A stretch of 64,000 nt of DNA from Pseudomonas nitroreducens TX1 (GCF_000313755.1 NZ_AMZB01000136.1:124001-188000); one strand, 5' to 3'; shown: positions 41,968 to 51,386, counted from the first letter of the stretch. Made by a program: numbers and translations. Notes: a model not told the origin generated them from the letters alone.

Positions 41968-43235
41968 GCGAAACGGCCGAGATCGTCGTCGTCGGCGCCG
42001 GGCCGGCGGGCCTGTCCGCCGCTCTCGCCGCCGCCCCCAGCGGCGCGAGCGTCGTCATCCTCGACGACAACCCGCTGCCGGGCGGGCAGATCTGGCGCGA
42101 CGGCCCCAAGGCACACCTGCCGAGTGCCGCCATCGAGCTGCGCGAGCAGGTTGCCGCCTGCGCCAATATCAAGATTCACAGCGGCACGCGCGTGGTCGCG
42201 CTGGCCGGCGAGCGCAGCCTGCTGCTGGAAGACTTCGAGCGCGGCTGGCGGCTGGACTACCGCAAGCTGATCCTCTGCACCGGCGCCCGCGAGCTGCTGC
42301 TGCCCTTCCCCGGCTGGACGCTGCCCGGCGTCACTGGCGCGGGCGGCCTGCAGGCGCTGATCAAAGGCGGCGTGCCGGTGGATGGGCAGCACGTGGTGAT
42401 CGCCGGCAGCGGCCCACTCCTGCTCGCCAGCGCTGCCACCGCCCGCGCCAACGGCGCGAAAATCCTGCGCATCGCCGAGCAGGCATCCTGGCGGGCGGTG
42501 GCACGTTTCGCCCTGAAGCTGCCGCGCTGGCCGAACAAGCTGTTGCAGTCGTTCAGCCTGTACGACCCGGCCTACCGTGCCGACAGCCATGTAGTCGCCG
42601 CGTTGGGGACCGATCACCTGGAAGGCGTGCGAATCAGCCAGGGCGGCAGGCTGAAGGAAATCGCCTGTGATCGGCTGGCTTGCGGCTTCGGTCTGATCCC
42701 CAACGTGCAGCTCGGCCAGGCACTGGGTTGCACGCTGGACGACGGTGCGATCCGCGTCGACGCCTGGCAGGCAAGCAGCCACGATGGCATCTACGCGGCG
42801 GGAGAATGCACCGGTTTCGGTGGCTCGGAGAAAGCCCTGGTGGAAGGCCGCATCGCCGGTCATGCCGCCGTGGGCGAGCACGACCGCGCTCGCGAACTCT
42901 GGTCGCAGCGCCAGCGCTGGCAAGGCTTCGCCAAGGCACTCGGGCGCGACTTCGCCCTCGACCCGCGCCTGAACCAGCTGGCGCAACCGGACACCCTGGT
43001 CTGCCGCTGCGAAGACGTGCCCTACTCGGCGCTGGCCGGCAAACCCGACTGGACTGCCGCCAAGCTCGCCAGCCGCTGTGGCATGGGCGCCTGCCAGGGC
43101 CGTGTATGTGGCGCGGCGGCGAAACAGCTGTTCGGCTGGCAACCGCCAACGCCGCGCCCGCCTTTCAGCCCGGCACGGGTGGAAACCCTGCTGCAGCTCG
43201 CCGAAGACGGAAATTCCGGCCGCGTCACCCCGTAG
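41964..43235 (+). CDS. D-hydroxyproline dehydrogenase, NAD(P)/FAD-type large subunit with Fe-S tail
   Basis: The 423-residue protein has an N-terminal FAD motif (EIVVVGAGPAGLSAA), a second Rossmann motif (HVVIAGSGPLLLASA) and a C-terminal BFD-like [2Fe-2S] domain with CRCEDVPY and CGMGACQGRVCG cysteines. This is the HcnB-like subunit. It is the last gene of lhpA-dehydrogenase operon; an inverted repeat element begins just before its stop codon. Confidence 0.88.
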   Translation: MSETAEIVVVGAGPAGLSAALAAAPSGASVVILDDNPLPGGQIWRDGPKAHLPSAAIELREQVAACANIKIHSGTRVVALAGERSLLLEDFERGWRLDYRKLILCTGARELLLPFPGWTLPGVTGAGGLQALIKGGVPVDGQHVVIAGSGPLLLASAATARANGAKILRIAEQASWRAVARFALKLPRWPNKLLQSFSLYDPAYRADSHVVAALGTDHLEGVRISQGGRLKEIACDRLACGFGLIPNVQLGQALGCTLDDGAIRVDAWQASSHDGIYAAGECTGFGGSEKALVEGRIAGHAAVGEHDRARELWSQRQRWQGFAKALGRDFALDPRLNQLAQPDTLVCRCEDVPYSALAGKPDWTAAKLASRCGMGACQGRVCGAAAKQLFGWQPPTPRPPFSPARVETLLQLAEDGNSGRVTP

Positions 43236-43324
43236 GGCGCATAACGCCTCTGGCGTTATCCGCCATCCTCCGCCGCGAAAGAGCAGAGACGGCGAATAAA
43301 GCGTTCCGCTTTATTCGCCCTACG
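43231..43324. repeat. inverted repeat element, GATAACGC family, copy 2
   Basis: CGTAGGGCGCATAACGCC at the left and TTTATTCGCCCTACG at the right form a long imperfect palindrome. It lies between the dehydrogenase operon and the PAS-AraC gene and may serve as terminator or transcript stabiliser. Copies 2 and 3 bracket the AraC gene. Confidence 0.8.
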
Positions 43325-43372
43325 AGTTGACAGCGCCCGACCATCTCGCCACTTTGCAGCGTACCTTCCGCC

Positions 43373-44152
43373 ATGTTCCGACAGCCGACCCGCTTCCCGA
43401 TGCACGACCTGATCCCCCAGGGCGCCCGCGACCTGGACAGCCTGCTGCAGACTTTCCGGCAGATAGCTCCGCTGCTCGATGCCATGCCCGGCGTGGTGTT
43501 CTTCATCAAGGACACGGCGGCGCGCTACGTATTGGTCAACCAGACCCTGGCGCGGCGCTGCGGCGTGAAGGACGCCCGCGAGTTGCTCGGGCGCACGGCC
43601 GAGGAGGTCTTCCCCTCGCGCTTCGGGCCGATCTACACCGAGCAGGACCGCCGCGTGCTGGAGACCGGCGGCCAGCTCAGCGACCAGCTGGAGCTGCACC
43701 TCTACCCAGGCCGCCAGCCGGGCTGGTGCCTGACCCACAAGCTGGCATTGCGTGATGCGGAAGGTGACGTCATCGGCATGGCGGGCATTTCCAGCGACCT
43801 GCAGGCGGCGCAGTCCACGCATCCGGCGTACCAGCGCCTGGCGACGGTGGACGCCTATATCCGCGAGCACTTCGACAAGCCGATCAATCTCGCCGAGCTG
43901 ACCGAGTTGGCCGGGCTGTCCGTCGCGCAACTGGAACGTCACTGCAAGCGCATCTTCCAGCTCACCCCGCGGCAGATGATCCACAAGGCGCGCCTGGGCG
44001 CGGCCACCCGGCTGCTCGGCGAAGACCTGCCGATCACCGAGATCGCCCTGCGCTGCGGCTACACCGACCACAGCGCCTTCAGCCGGCAGTTCCGCGCACT
44101 CACCGGACTGTCGCCGACGCAGTACCGCGAGTCGCAATCCGCACCCAGCTGA
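43373..44152 (+). CDS. AraC-family regulator with N-terminal PAS domain
   Basis: The 259-residue protein has an N-terminal PAS domain (about residues 35-145: PGVVFFIKDTAARYVLVNQTL, HKLALRDAEGDVIGMAGISSDL) and a C-terminal AraC helix-turn-helix pair ending RQFRALTGLSPTQYRESQ. This architecture is shared with LhpR-type activators of hydroxyproline catabolism. It sits between the dehydrogenase operon and the ABC/AcnX operon, and it is flanked by two copies of the GATAACGC repeat. A second ATG at 43400 could be the true start. Confidence 0.87.
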   Translation: MFRQPTRFPMHDLIPQGARDLDSLLQTFRQIAPLLDAMPGVVFFIKDTAARYVLVNQTLARRCGVKDARELLGRTAEEVFPSRFGPIYTEQDRRVLETGGQLSDQLELHLYPGRQPGWCLTHKLALRDAEGDVIGMAGISSDLQAAQSTHPAYQRLATVDAYIREHFDKPINLAELTELAGLSVAQLERHCKRIFQLTPRQMIHKARLGAATRLLGEDLPITEIALRCGYTDHSAFSRQFRALTGLSPTQYRESQSAPS

Positions 44153-44160
44153 CTGGACAC

Positions 44161-44247
44161 CCGTGGCGCATAACCCCTACGGAGTTATGCGCCGCCGGAC
44201 CAGGCGCTGAGATGGCAGATAAAGCGTGCCGCTTTATGCGCCCTACG
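44161..44247. repeat. inverted repeat element, GATAACGC family, copy 3
   Basis: CCGTGGCGCATAACCCC opens and CTTTATGCGCCCTACG closes this more diverged copy, directly after the AraC gene. The rest of the 374-bp gap to the ABC operon (44248-44526) holds the TTCGTATAC-type operator and presumably the promoter. Confidence 0.75.
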
Positions 44248-44464
44248 GGTCTGAGCCTCCTGCGAACCACCCCCACCCAACCTACGACACCCGAGTGCTC
44301 CCATAAGGGGCAACGAAACACGCGCCTGCTTCATTTGGTAACAGCGACCGGACCGCGCCTACAGTTGTTTCGGAAGGGGCCCTGCAACCAATCCCCCCAA
44401 CGCCGGGCCCTGCGACCCATGAGTCACGTCCCGATGGTTTCTGGCACATGCCTTGCTCATGAAA

Positions 44465-44480
44465 ATATCGTATACGAAAT
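44465..44480. promoter_or_regulatory. TTCGTATAC operator, copy 2
   Basis: ATATCGTATACGAAAT lies 46 bp before the ABC substrate-binding gene. The core CGTATACG is a perfect palindrome shared with the copy at 50435-50450. Confidence 0.65.
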
Positions 44481-44526
44481 CCATAATACAAAAATCGCTG
44501 CACAACACTGACTCAGAGAGGCCCCC

Positions 44527-45333
44527 ATGAAATTCTCCCGAATTGCGCTAGCCCTCACCGCTGTGTTCCTTGCCAGCCAAGCCCAGGCCGACAAGCTCGA
44601 CGACATCATCGAATCCGGCAAGCTGCGCTGCGCCGTTACCCTGGACTTCCCGCCCATGGGCTCGCGCGATGCGCAGAACAACCCGGTCGGTTTCGACGTG
44701 GATTACTGCAACGACCTGGCGAAAGTCCTCGGTGTTACCGCCGAAGTCGTCGAGACGCCCTTCCCGGATCGTATTCCCGCGCTGGTTTCCGGCCGCGCCG
44801 ACGTGATCGTCGCCTCCACCTCCGACACCCTGGAGCGCGCCAAGACGGTCGCCATGACCATCCCCTACTTCGCCTTCCAGATGGTGGTGCTGACCCGCGA
44901 GGACACCGGCATCACGAAATACGACGACCTCAAGGACCGCCCGGTGGGCAACACCAGCGGCACCTACGAGGCCATCGCCCTGGAGAAGGACGTGAAGAAA
45001 TGGGCCGGCAAGGGCTCCTTCCGTGCCTACCAGAGCCAGAACGACACCATCCTCGCCGTCGCCCAGGGCCACATCGACGCCACGGTGGTCACCAACACCG
45101 TCGCCGCTTCCACCCTCAAGTCCGGCAAGTACAAGGGCCTGAAAGTCGTGGGTAACGCGCCCTACGTGATCGACTACGTGTCGCTGGCCGCCGCGCGCAA
45201 CGAATACGGCCTGATCCATTACCTCAACCTCTTCGTCAACCAGCAGGTGCGCACCGGCCGCTACGCCGAGTTGTACGAGAAGTGGGTGGGCGGCACCCCG
45301 GTCGATCTCACCGTTCCCCACGTGTACTACTGA
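44527..45333 (+). CDS. ABC amino-acid importer, periplasmic binding protein
   Basis: The 268-residue protein has a signal peptide (cleavage after ASQAQA) and the family 3 solute-binding fold: SGKLRCAVTLDFPPMG, NPVGFDVDYCNDLA and RADVIVASTSDTLERA. From position it binds hydroxyproline isomers or a related imino acid (inference). A GAGAGG precedes the ATG. It heads the operon with the aconitase-X gene, two permeases and an ATPase. Confidence 0.9.
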   Translation: MKFSRIALALTAVFLASQAQADKLDDIIESGKLRCAVTLDFPPMGSRDAQNNPVGFDVDYCNDLAKVLGVTAEVVETPFPDRIPALVSGRADVIVASTSDTLERAKTVAMTIPYFAFQMVVLTREDTGITKYDDLKDRPVGNTSGTYEAIALEKDVKKWAGKGSFRAYQSQNDTILAVAQGHIDATVVTNTVAASTLKSGKYKGLKVVGNAPYVIDYVSLAAARNEYGLIHYLNLFVNQQVRTGRYAELYEKWVGGTPVDLTVPHVYY

Positions 45334-45346
45334 CAGCGGGTGCGAC

Positions 45347-47122
45347 ATGTCTTCGATGCAGGCTTCAAGGGTGCAGGACTCACGCCTGACAGGGCGGGTC
45401 CTGATGGGGGGTAGCGCCGAAGGGGCACTACTGTCCGCCGACACCGGGCTGAGCTTCTGGGGAGGCGTCGAGCCTTTCACGGGCGAGGTCATCGACCGCC
45501 ACCATCCGCTGTCGGGCAGCTTCCTGCCCGGCCGGGTGCTGGCGATTCCCAGCGGACGCGGCTCCTGCACCGGCAGCAGCGTGATGCTGGAGATACTGCT
45601 CAACGGCCACGCACCGGCAGCGCTGCTGCTGGCCGAGCCGGATGAAATCCTCACCCTCGGCGTGCTGGTGGCGCAGGCGTTGTTCGGCCGCTCCATCCCG
45701 GTGCTGTGCGTGGGGCGCGAGGGTTTCGAGCTGTTGTCCGCGGGCGGCTGGGCCCGCATCGAAGGCGATACCGTGACACTCACGGCCCAGCGCCCTGCCG
45801 ATGGCTGGCAGGGCGTGATGGCCAGCGATGCCGGGCCGCTGCCGGAAGGCCTGGCGCTGAACGCGGGCGACCATGAGCTGCTCGATGGCAAGCACGGCAA
45901 GGCCGCCCAGGCCGCCATGCAGATCGTCCTGCGCATGGCCGCGCTGCAAGGTGCAAAGGATTTGCTCGACGTCGCCCAGGCGCACATCGATGGCTGCATC
46001 TATACCGGCCCCGCGAGCCTGCGCTTCGCCCGCCAACTGGCGGACTGGGGCGGCAGGGTGAAGGTGCCGACCACTCTCAATTCCATCTCCGTGGACCACC
46101 GCCGCTGGCGGGAGCTGGGCGTCGACAAGGCCTTCGGCGAGCCTGCTGCCGCGCTGGGCGACGCCTACATGGAGATGGGTGCGCAGATGAGCTACACCTG
46201 CGCGCCCTACCTGCTGGACAGCAGGCCGAGCCTCGGCGAACAGGTGGTCTGGGCCGAGTCCAACGCCGTGGTCTACGCCAACAGCGTGCTCGGCGCGCGC
46301 ACCCTGAAATACCCGGACTACCTGGACATCTGCATCGCCCTCACCGGCCGCGCACCGAACGTCGGCAGCCACCGCGACGAAGGCCGGCTGGCCACGCTGC
46401 GCATCGATGTCGAGCTGCCGGCCGAGCACGACGAGTCGCTCTTCCCGCTGCTCGGCTACCACATCGGCGAGCTGTGCGGCTCACGCATCCCGGTGGTCGA
46501 CGGCCTGCAGCCGCTGGCGCCGGACAGCGATGCGCTGAAAGCCTTCGGCGCGGCCTTCGCCACCACCTCCGCCGCACCGATGTTCCACATCGCCGGCATC
46601 ACCCCGGAAGCGCCGGACACCGCCACCGCCCTGGGCGACCGGTCGCCGCAGCAACACCTGCGCGTCACCCCGGCGGACCTCATCGCCTCCTGGCGCGAGC
46701 TGGACCACGCCAGCGAACCCGGCGTGCAATTGGTGTCCCTGGGCAACCCGCATTTCTCCGCCAGCGAATGCGCGGAACTGGCCAAACTGGTTGCCGGGCG
46801 CCGCAAGCATCCGGACGTCGCACTGGTCATCACCCTGGGCCGCGCCGTGCAGGAAAAGGCCCGCGCCGCCGGCGACGTAAAGGTGCTGGAAGACTTCGGC
46901 GCGCAGCTGCTCAACGACACCTGCTGGTGCATGATCGGCGAGCCGGTGATCCCGCCGCAGTGCACCACGCTGATGACCAACTCGGCGAAGTACGCCCACT
47001 ACGGTCCGGGCCTGGCCGGGCGGCAGGTGCATTTCGGCAGCCTCGCCGCCTGCGTAGAGGCGGCCTGCAGCGGACGCGGTGACGGTGGCGTGCCGCGCTG
47101 GCTGAGCGAGGGGGTACGCTGA
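45347..47122 (+). CDS. aconitase X, single-chain (cis-3-hydroxy-L-proline dehydratase type)
   Basis: The 591-residue protein fuses the small swivel domain (DUF126; about residues 10-135, with PSGRGSCTGSSVMLEILLNGHAP) to the large AcnX catalytic domain (DUF521; from about 165, with IDGCIYTGPASLRF, CAPYLLDSRPSLGE, and C-terminal NDTCWC cysteines likely to bind an Fe-S or mononuclear metal centre). Bacterial AcnX proteins in this setting dehydrate cis-3-hydroxy-L-proline to 1-pyrroline-2-carboxylate. It lies inside the ABC importer operon, between the binding protein and permeases, 13 bp and 1 bp from its neighbours. Confidence 0.88.
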   Translation: MSSMQASRVQDSRLTGRVLMGGSAEGALLSADTGLSFWGGVEPFTGEVIDRHHPLSGSFLPGRVLAIPSGRGSCTGSSVMLEILLNGHAPAALLLAEPDEILTLGVLVAQALFGRSIPVLCVGREGFELLSAGGWARIEGDTVTLTAQRPADGWQGVMASDAGPLPEGLALNAGDHELLDGKHGKAAQAAMQIVLRMAALQGAKDLLDVAQAHIDGCIYTGPASLRFARQLADWGGRVKVPTTLNSISVDHRRWRELGVDKAFGEPAAALGDAYMEMGAQMSYTCAPYLLDSRPSLGEQVVWAESNAVVYANSVLGARTLKYPDYLDICIALTGRAPNVGSHRDEGRLATLRIDVELPAEHDESLFPLLGYHIGELCGSRIPVVDGLQPLAPDSDALKAFGAAFATTSAAPMFHIAGITPEAPDTATALGDRSPQQHLRVTPADLIASWRELDHASEPGVQLVSLGNPHFSASECAELAKLVAGRRKHPDVALVITLGRAVQEKARAAGDVKVLEDFGAQLLNDTCWCMIGEPVIPPQCTTLMTNSAKYAHYGPGLAGRQVHFGSLAACVEAACSGRGDGGVPRWLSEGVR

Positions 47123-47787
47123 TGTTCAACTACAGCTTCCACTGGCGCTCGGCGTTCAAGGCCCTGCCGGACATGCTCGGCGGCGCCTGGGTGACCCTGG
47201 AAACCGCCGCGCTGTCGATGATCCTCGGCGTGCTCATCGCGCTGCTGCTGACCGTCATGCGGCAGATGAAGAATCCATTGCTGAAGGGCTTCGCCGACAC
47301 CTGGGTATCGATTGCCCGCAACACCCCGTCGCTGTTCCAGATCTACATCCTGTACTTCGGCCTGGGTTCCTTCGGCCTGCACGTCAGCTCCTGGGTGGCG
47401 CTGCTGGCGGGGATCACCTTCAACAACGCCGGCTACCTCGCGGAGAATTTCCGCGGCGGCCTCAAGGCCGTTCCGGACACCCAGATGCGCGCCGCGCGCT
47501 CGCTGGGCATGAGCGCCTTCCAGGCGTACCGGATGATCATCGTTCCGCAACTGCTGCGCATCGTCTATTACCCGCTGACGAACCAGATGGTCTGGGCGGT
47601 GCTGATGACCTCGCTGGGCGTGGTGGTGGGCCTGAACAACGACCTCACCGGCGTGACCCAGGACTTCAACGTGCGCACCTTCCGCACCTTCGAGTACTTC
47701 GCCCTGGCCGCGGTGCTCTATTACCTCATCGCCAAGGTCATCGTGGCGGTCGCCCGCCTGCTGAGCTGGCGACTGTTCCGCTACTAG
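47122..47787 (+). CDS. ABC amino-acid importer permease 1
   Basis: The 221-residue inner-membrane protein is a HisM/GluK-type permease with about five helices and the EAA loop (AARSLGMSAFQAYRMIIVPQLLRI). Its ATG shares one base with the AcnX stop. It pairs with the next permease to form the hydroxyproline importer channel. Confidence 0.92.
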   Translation: MFNYSFHWRSAFKALPDMLGGAWVTLETAALSMILGVLIALLLTVMRQMKNPLLKGFADTWVSIARNTPSLFQIYILYFGLGSFGLHVSSWVALLAGITFNNAGYLAENFRGGLKAVPDTQMRAARSLGMSAFQAYRMIIVPQLLRIVYYPLTNQMVWAVLMTSLGVVVGLNNDLTGVTQDFNVRTFRTFEYFALAAVLYYLIAKVIVAVARLLSWRLFRY

Positions 47788-47798
47788 GAGAAGCACGC

Positions 47799-48449
47799 AT
47801 GTTTTCCACGAGCTTCACCGCAAACGACCTGCTGTTCCTGCTGCAGGGGGCCTGGGTCACCGTCAAGCTGACCGTCGGCGCCATGCTCATCGGCACCCTC
47901 GCCGGCATCGTGCTCGGCTGGCTGCGCGCCACCCTGCCGCGCGCCACCATGCCGGTCGGCTGGTTCCTCGACATCTTCAGAAGCGTGCCGCTGCTGATCC
48001 AGTTCGTGCTGTTCAACTCGCTGAAAAGCATCGTCGGCCTGAACTGGAGCGCCTTCACCGTCGGCTGCCTGGTACTGGGCGTGTACGCGGCGGCGTTCTG
48101 CACCGAGATCATCCGCAGCGGCATCCTCGCCGTCGGCCCGAACATCCGCCGGGCGAGCCGCTCGCTGGGCCTGACCTACTGGCAGGACCTGCGCTACATC
48201 GTGCTGCCGCTGGCCGCGCGCGTGGCCTTCCCCGGCTGGCTGAACCTGGTGCTGGGGGTGATGAAGGACACCGCGCTGGTCATGTGGATCGGCATCGTCG
48301 AACTGCTCCGCGCCTCGCAGACCATCGTGACGCGCATCCAGGAACCCCTGCTGGTGCTGTGCATCGCCGGGGTCATCTATTACCTCATGAGTTGGGTCGT
48401 GGCGCGCCTCGGCGCCCGGCTGGAACAAAGGTGGCAGGAAAATGATTGA
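47799..48449 (+). CDS. ABC amino-acid importer permease 2
   Basis: The 216-residue permease has about five helices and the EAA loop (ASRSLGLTYWQDLRYIVLPLA). AGGAG stands nine bases before the ATG, and the gene overlaps the ATPase gene by eight bases. Confidence 0.92.
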   Translation: MFSTSFTANDLLFLLQGAWVTVKLTVGAMLIGTLAGIVLGWLRATLPRATMPVGWFLDIFRSVPLLIQFVLFNSLKSIVGLNWSAFTVGCLVLGVYAAAFCTEIIRSGILAVGPNIRRASRSLGLTYWQDLRYIVLPLAARVAFPGWLNLVLGVMKDTALVMWIGIVELLRASQTIVTRIQEPLLVLCIAGVIYYLMSWVVARLGARLEQRWQEND

Positions 48450-49164
48450 AATCGACAACGTGCACAAAGCCTACGGCGATCTCGAAGTGGTCAAGGGCGT
48501 GAGCCTGACCGTGAAGAAGGGCGAAGTGGTCTCGATCATCGGCGGCTCGGGCTCGGGCAAGTCCACCCTGCTGATGTGCATCAACGGCCTGGAGCCGATC
48601 CAGCGCGGCAAGATCCGCGTCGACGGCATCGAGGTCCACGCCAGGACCACCGACCTGAACAAGCTGCGGCAGAAGATCGGCATCGTCTTCCAGCAGTGGA
48701 ACGCCTTCCCGCACCTCACCGTGCTGGAGAACGTCATGCTCGCCCCGCGCAAGGTGCTGGGCCTGTCCAAGGAAGAAGCCGAGGCGATGGCGGTGAAGCA
48801 GCTCAAGCACGTCGGCCTGGGCGACAAGCTCAAGGTATTTCCGCAGAAGCTCTCCGGCGGGCAGCAGCAGCGCATGGCGATTGCCCGCGCGCTGGCCATG
48901 TCGCCGGACTACATGCTGTTCGACGAAGCCACCTCGGCGCTCGACCCGCAGCTGGTGGGCGAGGTGCTCGACACCATGCGCCTGCTCGCCGAAGAGGGCA
49001 TGACCATGGTGCTGGTGACCCACGAAATCCGCTTCGCGCGCGATGTGTCCGACCGCGTGGCGTTCTTCCGCGAGGGGCTGGTGCATGAGATCGGCACGCC
49101 GGAGCAGGTGATCGGCAACCCGCAGCGGGCAGAGACCGCGGAGTTCCTGAGGTCGGTGAACTAG
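48442..49164 (+). CDS. ABC amino-acid importer ATPase
   Basis: The 240-residue ATPase has Walker A GGSGSGKST (residues 34-42), the Q-loop, the signature LSGGQQQR and Walker B YMLFDEATSALD. It energises uptake through the two adjacent permeases. A copy of the CCCTCTCCC repeat follows 25 bp after its stop. Confidence 0.95.
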   Translation: MIEIDNVHKAYGDLEVVKGVSLTVKKGEVVSIIGGSGSGKSTLLMCINGLEPIQRGKIRVDGIEVHARTTDLNKLRQKIGIVFQQWNAFPHLTVLENVMLAPRKVLGLSKEEAEAMAVKQLKHVGLGDKLKVFPQKLSGGQQQRMAIARALAMSPDYMLFDEATSALDPQLVGEVLDTMRLLAEEGMTMVLVTHEIRFARDVSDRVAFFREGLVHEIGTPEQVIGNPQRAETAEFLRSVN

Positions 49165-49189
49165 GCCGTTGATGAACTAGAGACAAGAG

Positions 49190-49309
49190 CCCCTCTCCCT
49201 AACCCTCTCCCGCATGCGGGAGAGGGGACTGAACGGAGCAGGTTGATGCCTTGGCGTCAGCCGGCACGGACGGCTCCCTCTCCCTTCAGGGAGAGGGCTG
49301 GGGAGAGGG
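49190..49309 (-). repeat. CCCTCTCCC repeat family, copy E (inverted)
   Basis: CCCTCTCCCTAACCCTCTCCC at the left, a CGTCAGCCGGCACGGAC core and GGGAGAGGGCTGGGGAGAGGG at the right, in the same orientation as copy B. It lies within the hydroxyproline island, between the ATPase and the second racemase-family gene. Confidence 0.85.
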
Positions 49310-49341
49310 AAAACGGGCCGCCAGAGAATCAGGAGAGAGCA

Positions 49342-50373
49342 ATGCGTTCAAGCAAGATCATCCACGTCGTCAGCTGCCACGCCGAAGGGGAAGTCGGCGA
49401 CGTCATCGTCGGCGGCGTCGCCCCGCCACCGGGCGACACCGTGTGGGCACAGTCGCGCTTCATCGCCAGCGACAACGTGCTGCGCAACTTCGTCCTCAAC
49501 GAACCGCGCGGCGGCGTGTTCCGCCATGTGAACCTGCTGGTTCCGCCGAAGGACCCGCGCGCGCAGATGGCCTGGATCATCATGGAGCCGGCCGACGTGC
49601 CGCCCATGTCCGGCTCCAACTCGTTGTGCGTCAGCACCGTGCTGCTCGACAGCGGCATCCTGCCGATGCAGGAACCGCAGACCCGCCTGACCCTGGAAGC
49701 GCCGGGCGGCCTGATCGAAGCCGTGGCCGACTGCAAGGACGGCAAGGTGCAGCGTGTGGAAGTGCGCAACCTGCCCTCCTTCGCCGACAAGCTCGACGCC
49801 TGGATCGAGGTGGAAGGCCTGGGTTCGCTGCAGGTGGATACCGCTTACGGCGGCGACAGTTTCGTGCTCGCCGACGCCCATGCCCTCGGTTTCACCCTGC
49901 ATGCCTCGGAAGCCGCCGACCTGGTCGCCACCGGCCTGAAGATCACCCAGGCGGCGAACCAGCAACTGGGCTTCAAGCATCCGGAGAACCACGACTGGGC
50001 GCACATCTCCTTCTGCCAGCTGACCGCTCCGGTGGAGCGCGTTGACGGGGTACTGCACGGCCGCAACGCGGTGGTCATCCGCCCCGGCAAGATCGACCGT
50101 TCGCCCTGCGGCACCGGCTGCTCGGCGCGCATGGCGGTGCTGCATGCAAAGGGCCAGCTGAAGGACGGCGAGCGCTTCGTCGGCCATTCGATCATCGATT
50201 CCAAGTTCCACTGTCGCATCGACGGGCTCACCCAAGTCGGCGACAAGGCGGCGATCCACCCGCGCATTTCCGGTCGGGCCTGGATCACCGGCACCCACCA
50301 GCACCTGCTCGACCCGAGCGATCCGTGGCCCGAAGGCTACCGGCTCTCGGATACCTGGCCGAACGGTTACTGA
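49342..50373 (+). CDS. proline racemase-superfamily enzyme with Ser/Cys active site
   Basis: The 343-residue protein is a second proline-racemase-fold enzyme in the island. The first catalytic position is Ser90 (PPMSGSN instead of MCGHG), the second is Cys256 (SPCGTG). In this superfamily Cys/Cys enzymes are racemases or epimerases, Ser/Cys members include hydroxyproline 2-epimerases, and trans-3-hydroxyproline dehydratases carry Thr at the second position (family knowledge). A hydroxyproline epimerase, perhaps for another isomer, is therefore more likely than a dehydratase. AGGAGAGAG precedes the ATG. Confidence 0.85.
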   Translation: MRSSKIIHVVSCHAEGEVGDVIVGGVAPPPGDTVWAQSRFIASDNVLRNFVLNEPRGGVFRHVNLLVPPKDPRAQMAWIIMEPADVPPMSGSNSLCVSTVLLDSGILPMQEPQTRLTLEAPGGLIEAVADCKDGKVQRVEVRNLPSFADKLDAWIEVEGLGSLQVDTAYGGDSFVLADAHALGFTLHASEAADLVATGLKITQAANQQLGFKHPENHDWAHISFCQLTAPVERVDGVLHGRNAVVIRPGKIDRSPCGTGCSARMAVLHAKGQLKDGERFVGHSIIDSKFHCRIDGLTQVGDKAAIHPRISGRAWITGTHQHLLDPSDPWPEGYRLSDTWPNGY

Positions 50374-50434
50374 ATTCCCCCTGCAACCCTGATTCGCCGC
50401 GTAGCGGCACCCGACGACGAAACTTCCTCAAGAA

Positions 50435-50450
50435 GCTTCGTATACGAAAT
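50435..50450. promoter_or_regulatory. TTCGTATAC operator, copy 3
   Basis: GCTTCGTATACGAAAT includes the perfect palindrome TTCGTATACGAA (50437-50448), 19 bp before the deaminase start. It marks a separate promoter for the downstream genes. Confidence 0.65.
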
Positions 50451-50468
50451 ACGACAATGGAGACAACC

Positions 50469-51386
50469 ATGAGCAAGAAGGTCAATTGGAGTGGCGTGTT
50501 CCCCGCGGTGACCACTCAATTCAACGACGATTATTCGGTCAACCTGGAAGCCACCCACCAGGTGATCTCCAACCTGGTGCGCGACGGCGTCTCGGGCCTG
50601 GTGGTCTGCGGCAGCGTGGGCGAGAACACCTCGCTGTCCATCGAGGAGAAGATGGCCGTCACCGAAGTCGCCAAGGACGCCTCCGGCGGTCGCGTACCGG
50701 TGATCTGCGGCATCGCGGAGTTCACCAGCCACGGTGCCTCCCAGGTAGCCAAGGCGGTGCAGAAGGTCGGCGTCGACGGCATCATGGTGATGCCCGCGCT
50801 GGTCTACTCCTCCAAGCCGCACGAGACGGCGGCGCACTTCCGCAGCGTGGCCACCAGCACCGACCTGCCGGTGATGGTCTACAACAACCCGCCGATCTAC
50901 AAGAACGACGTCACCCCGGACATCCTCATCTCCCTGGCCGACTGCGAGAACATCGTCTGCTTCAAGGACAGCTCCGGCGACACCCGCCGCTTCATCGACG
51001 TACGCAATGAAGTGGGCAACCGCTTCATCCTCTTCGCCGGCCTCGATGACGTCGTGCTGGAAAGCATCGCGGTGGGCGCCGAGGGCTGGATTTCCGGGAT
51101 GTCCAACGTCTTCCCCCAGGAAGGCGAAACCATCTTCCGCCTGTGCAAGGCCGGCCGTTATGAAGAGGCCATGCCGATCTACGAATGGCTGATGCCGATT
51201 CTCCACCTCGACGCCCGCCCGGACCTGGTGCAATGCATCAAGCTGTGCGAGGAGATCGCTGGCCGCGGCACCGCCCTCACCCGCCCGCCGCGCCTGGCGC
51301 TGCAGGGGGCTGATCGAGAGCACGTGGAGACGATCATGGCCAAGGCGCTGGCCAATCGGCCGAAGCTGCCGGAGGTGGGGCTTTGA
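50469..51386 (+). CDS. DapA-family 1-pyrroline-4-hydroxy-2-carboxylate deaminase (probable)
   Basis: The 305-residue protein is of the dihydrodipicolinate synthase/N-acetylneuraminate lyase family, with Tyr138 (VMVYNNPP) and Schiff-base Lys166 (IVCFKDSSG). In hydroxyproline clusters this enzyme deaminates 1-pyrroline-4-hydroxy-2-carboxylate to 2-oxoglutarate semialdehyde. The ATG at 50469 has GGAG eight bases upstream; an in-frame ATG at 50457 is less likely. A TTCGTATAC operator lies immediately upstream. Confidence 0.88.
   Translation: MSKKVNWSGVFPAVTTQFNDDYSVNLEATHQVISNLVRDGVSGLVVCGSVGENTSLSIEEKMAVTEVAKDASGGRVPVICGIAEFTSHGASQVAKAVQKVGVDGIMVMPALVYSSKPHETAAHFRSVATSTDLPVMVYNNPPIYKNDVTPDILISLADCENIVCFKDSSGDTRRFIDVRNEVGNRFILFAGLDDVVLESIAVGAEGWISGMSNVFPQEGETIFRLCKAGRYEEAMPIYEWLMPILHLDARPDLVQCIKLCEEIAGRGTALTRPPRLALQGADREHVETIMAKALANRPKLPEVGL

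Noticed and set aside
40374-43142. Antisense open frame of 922 codons opposite the hydroxyproline dehydrogenase genes
   Set aside because: It mirrors three well-supported genes and shows no motif or start signal.
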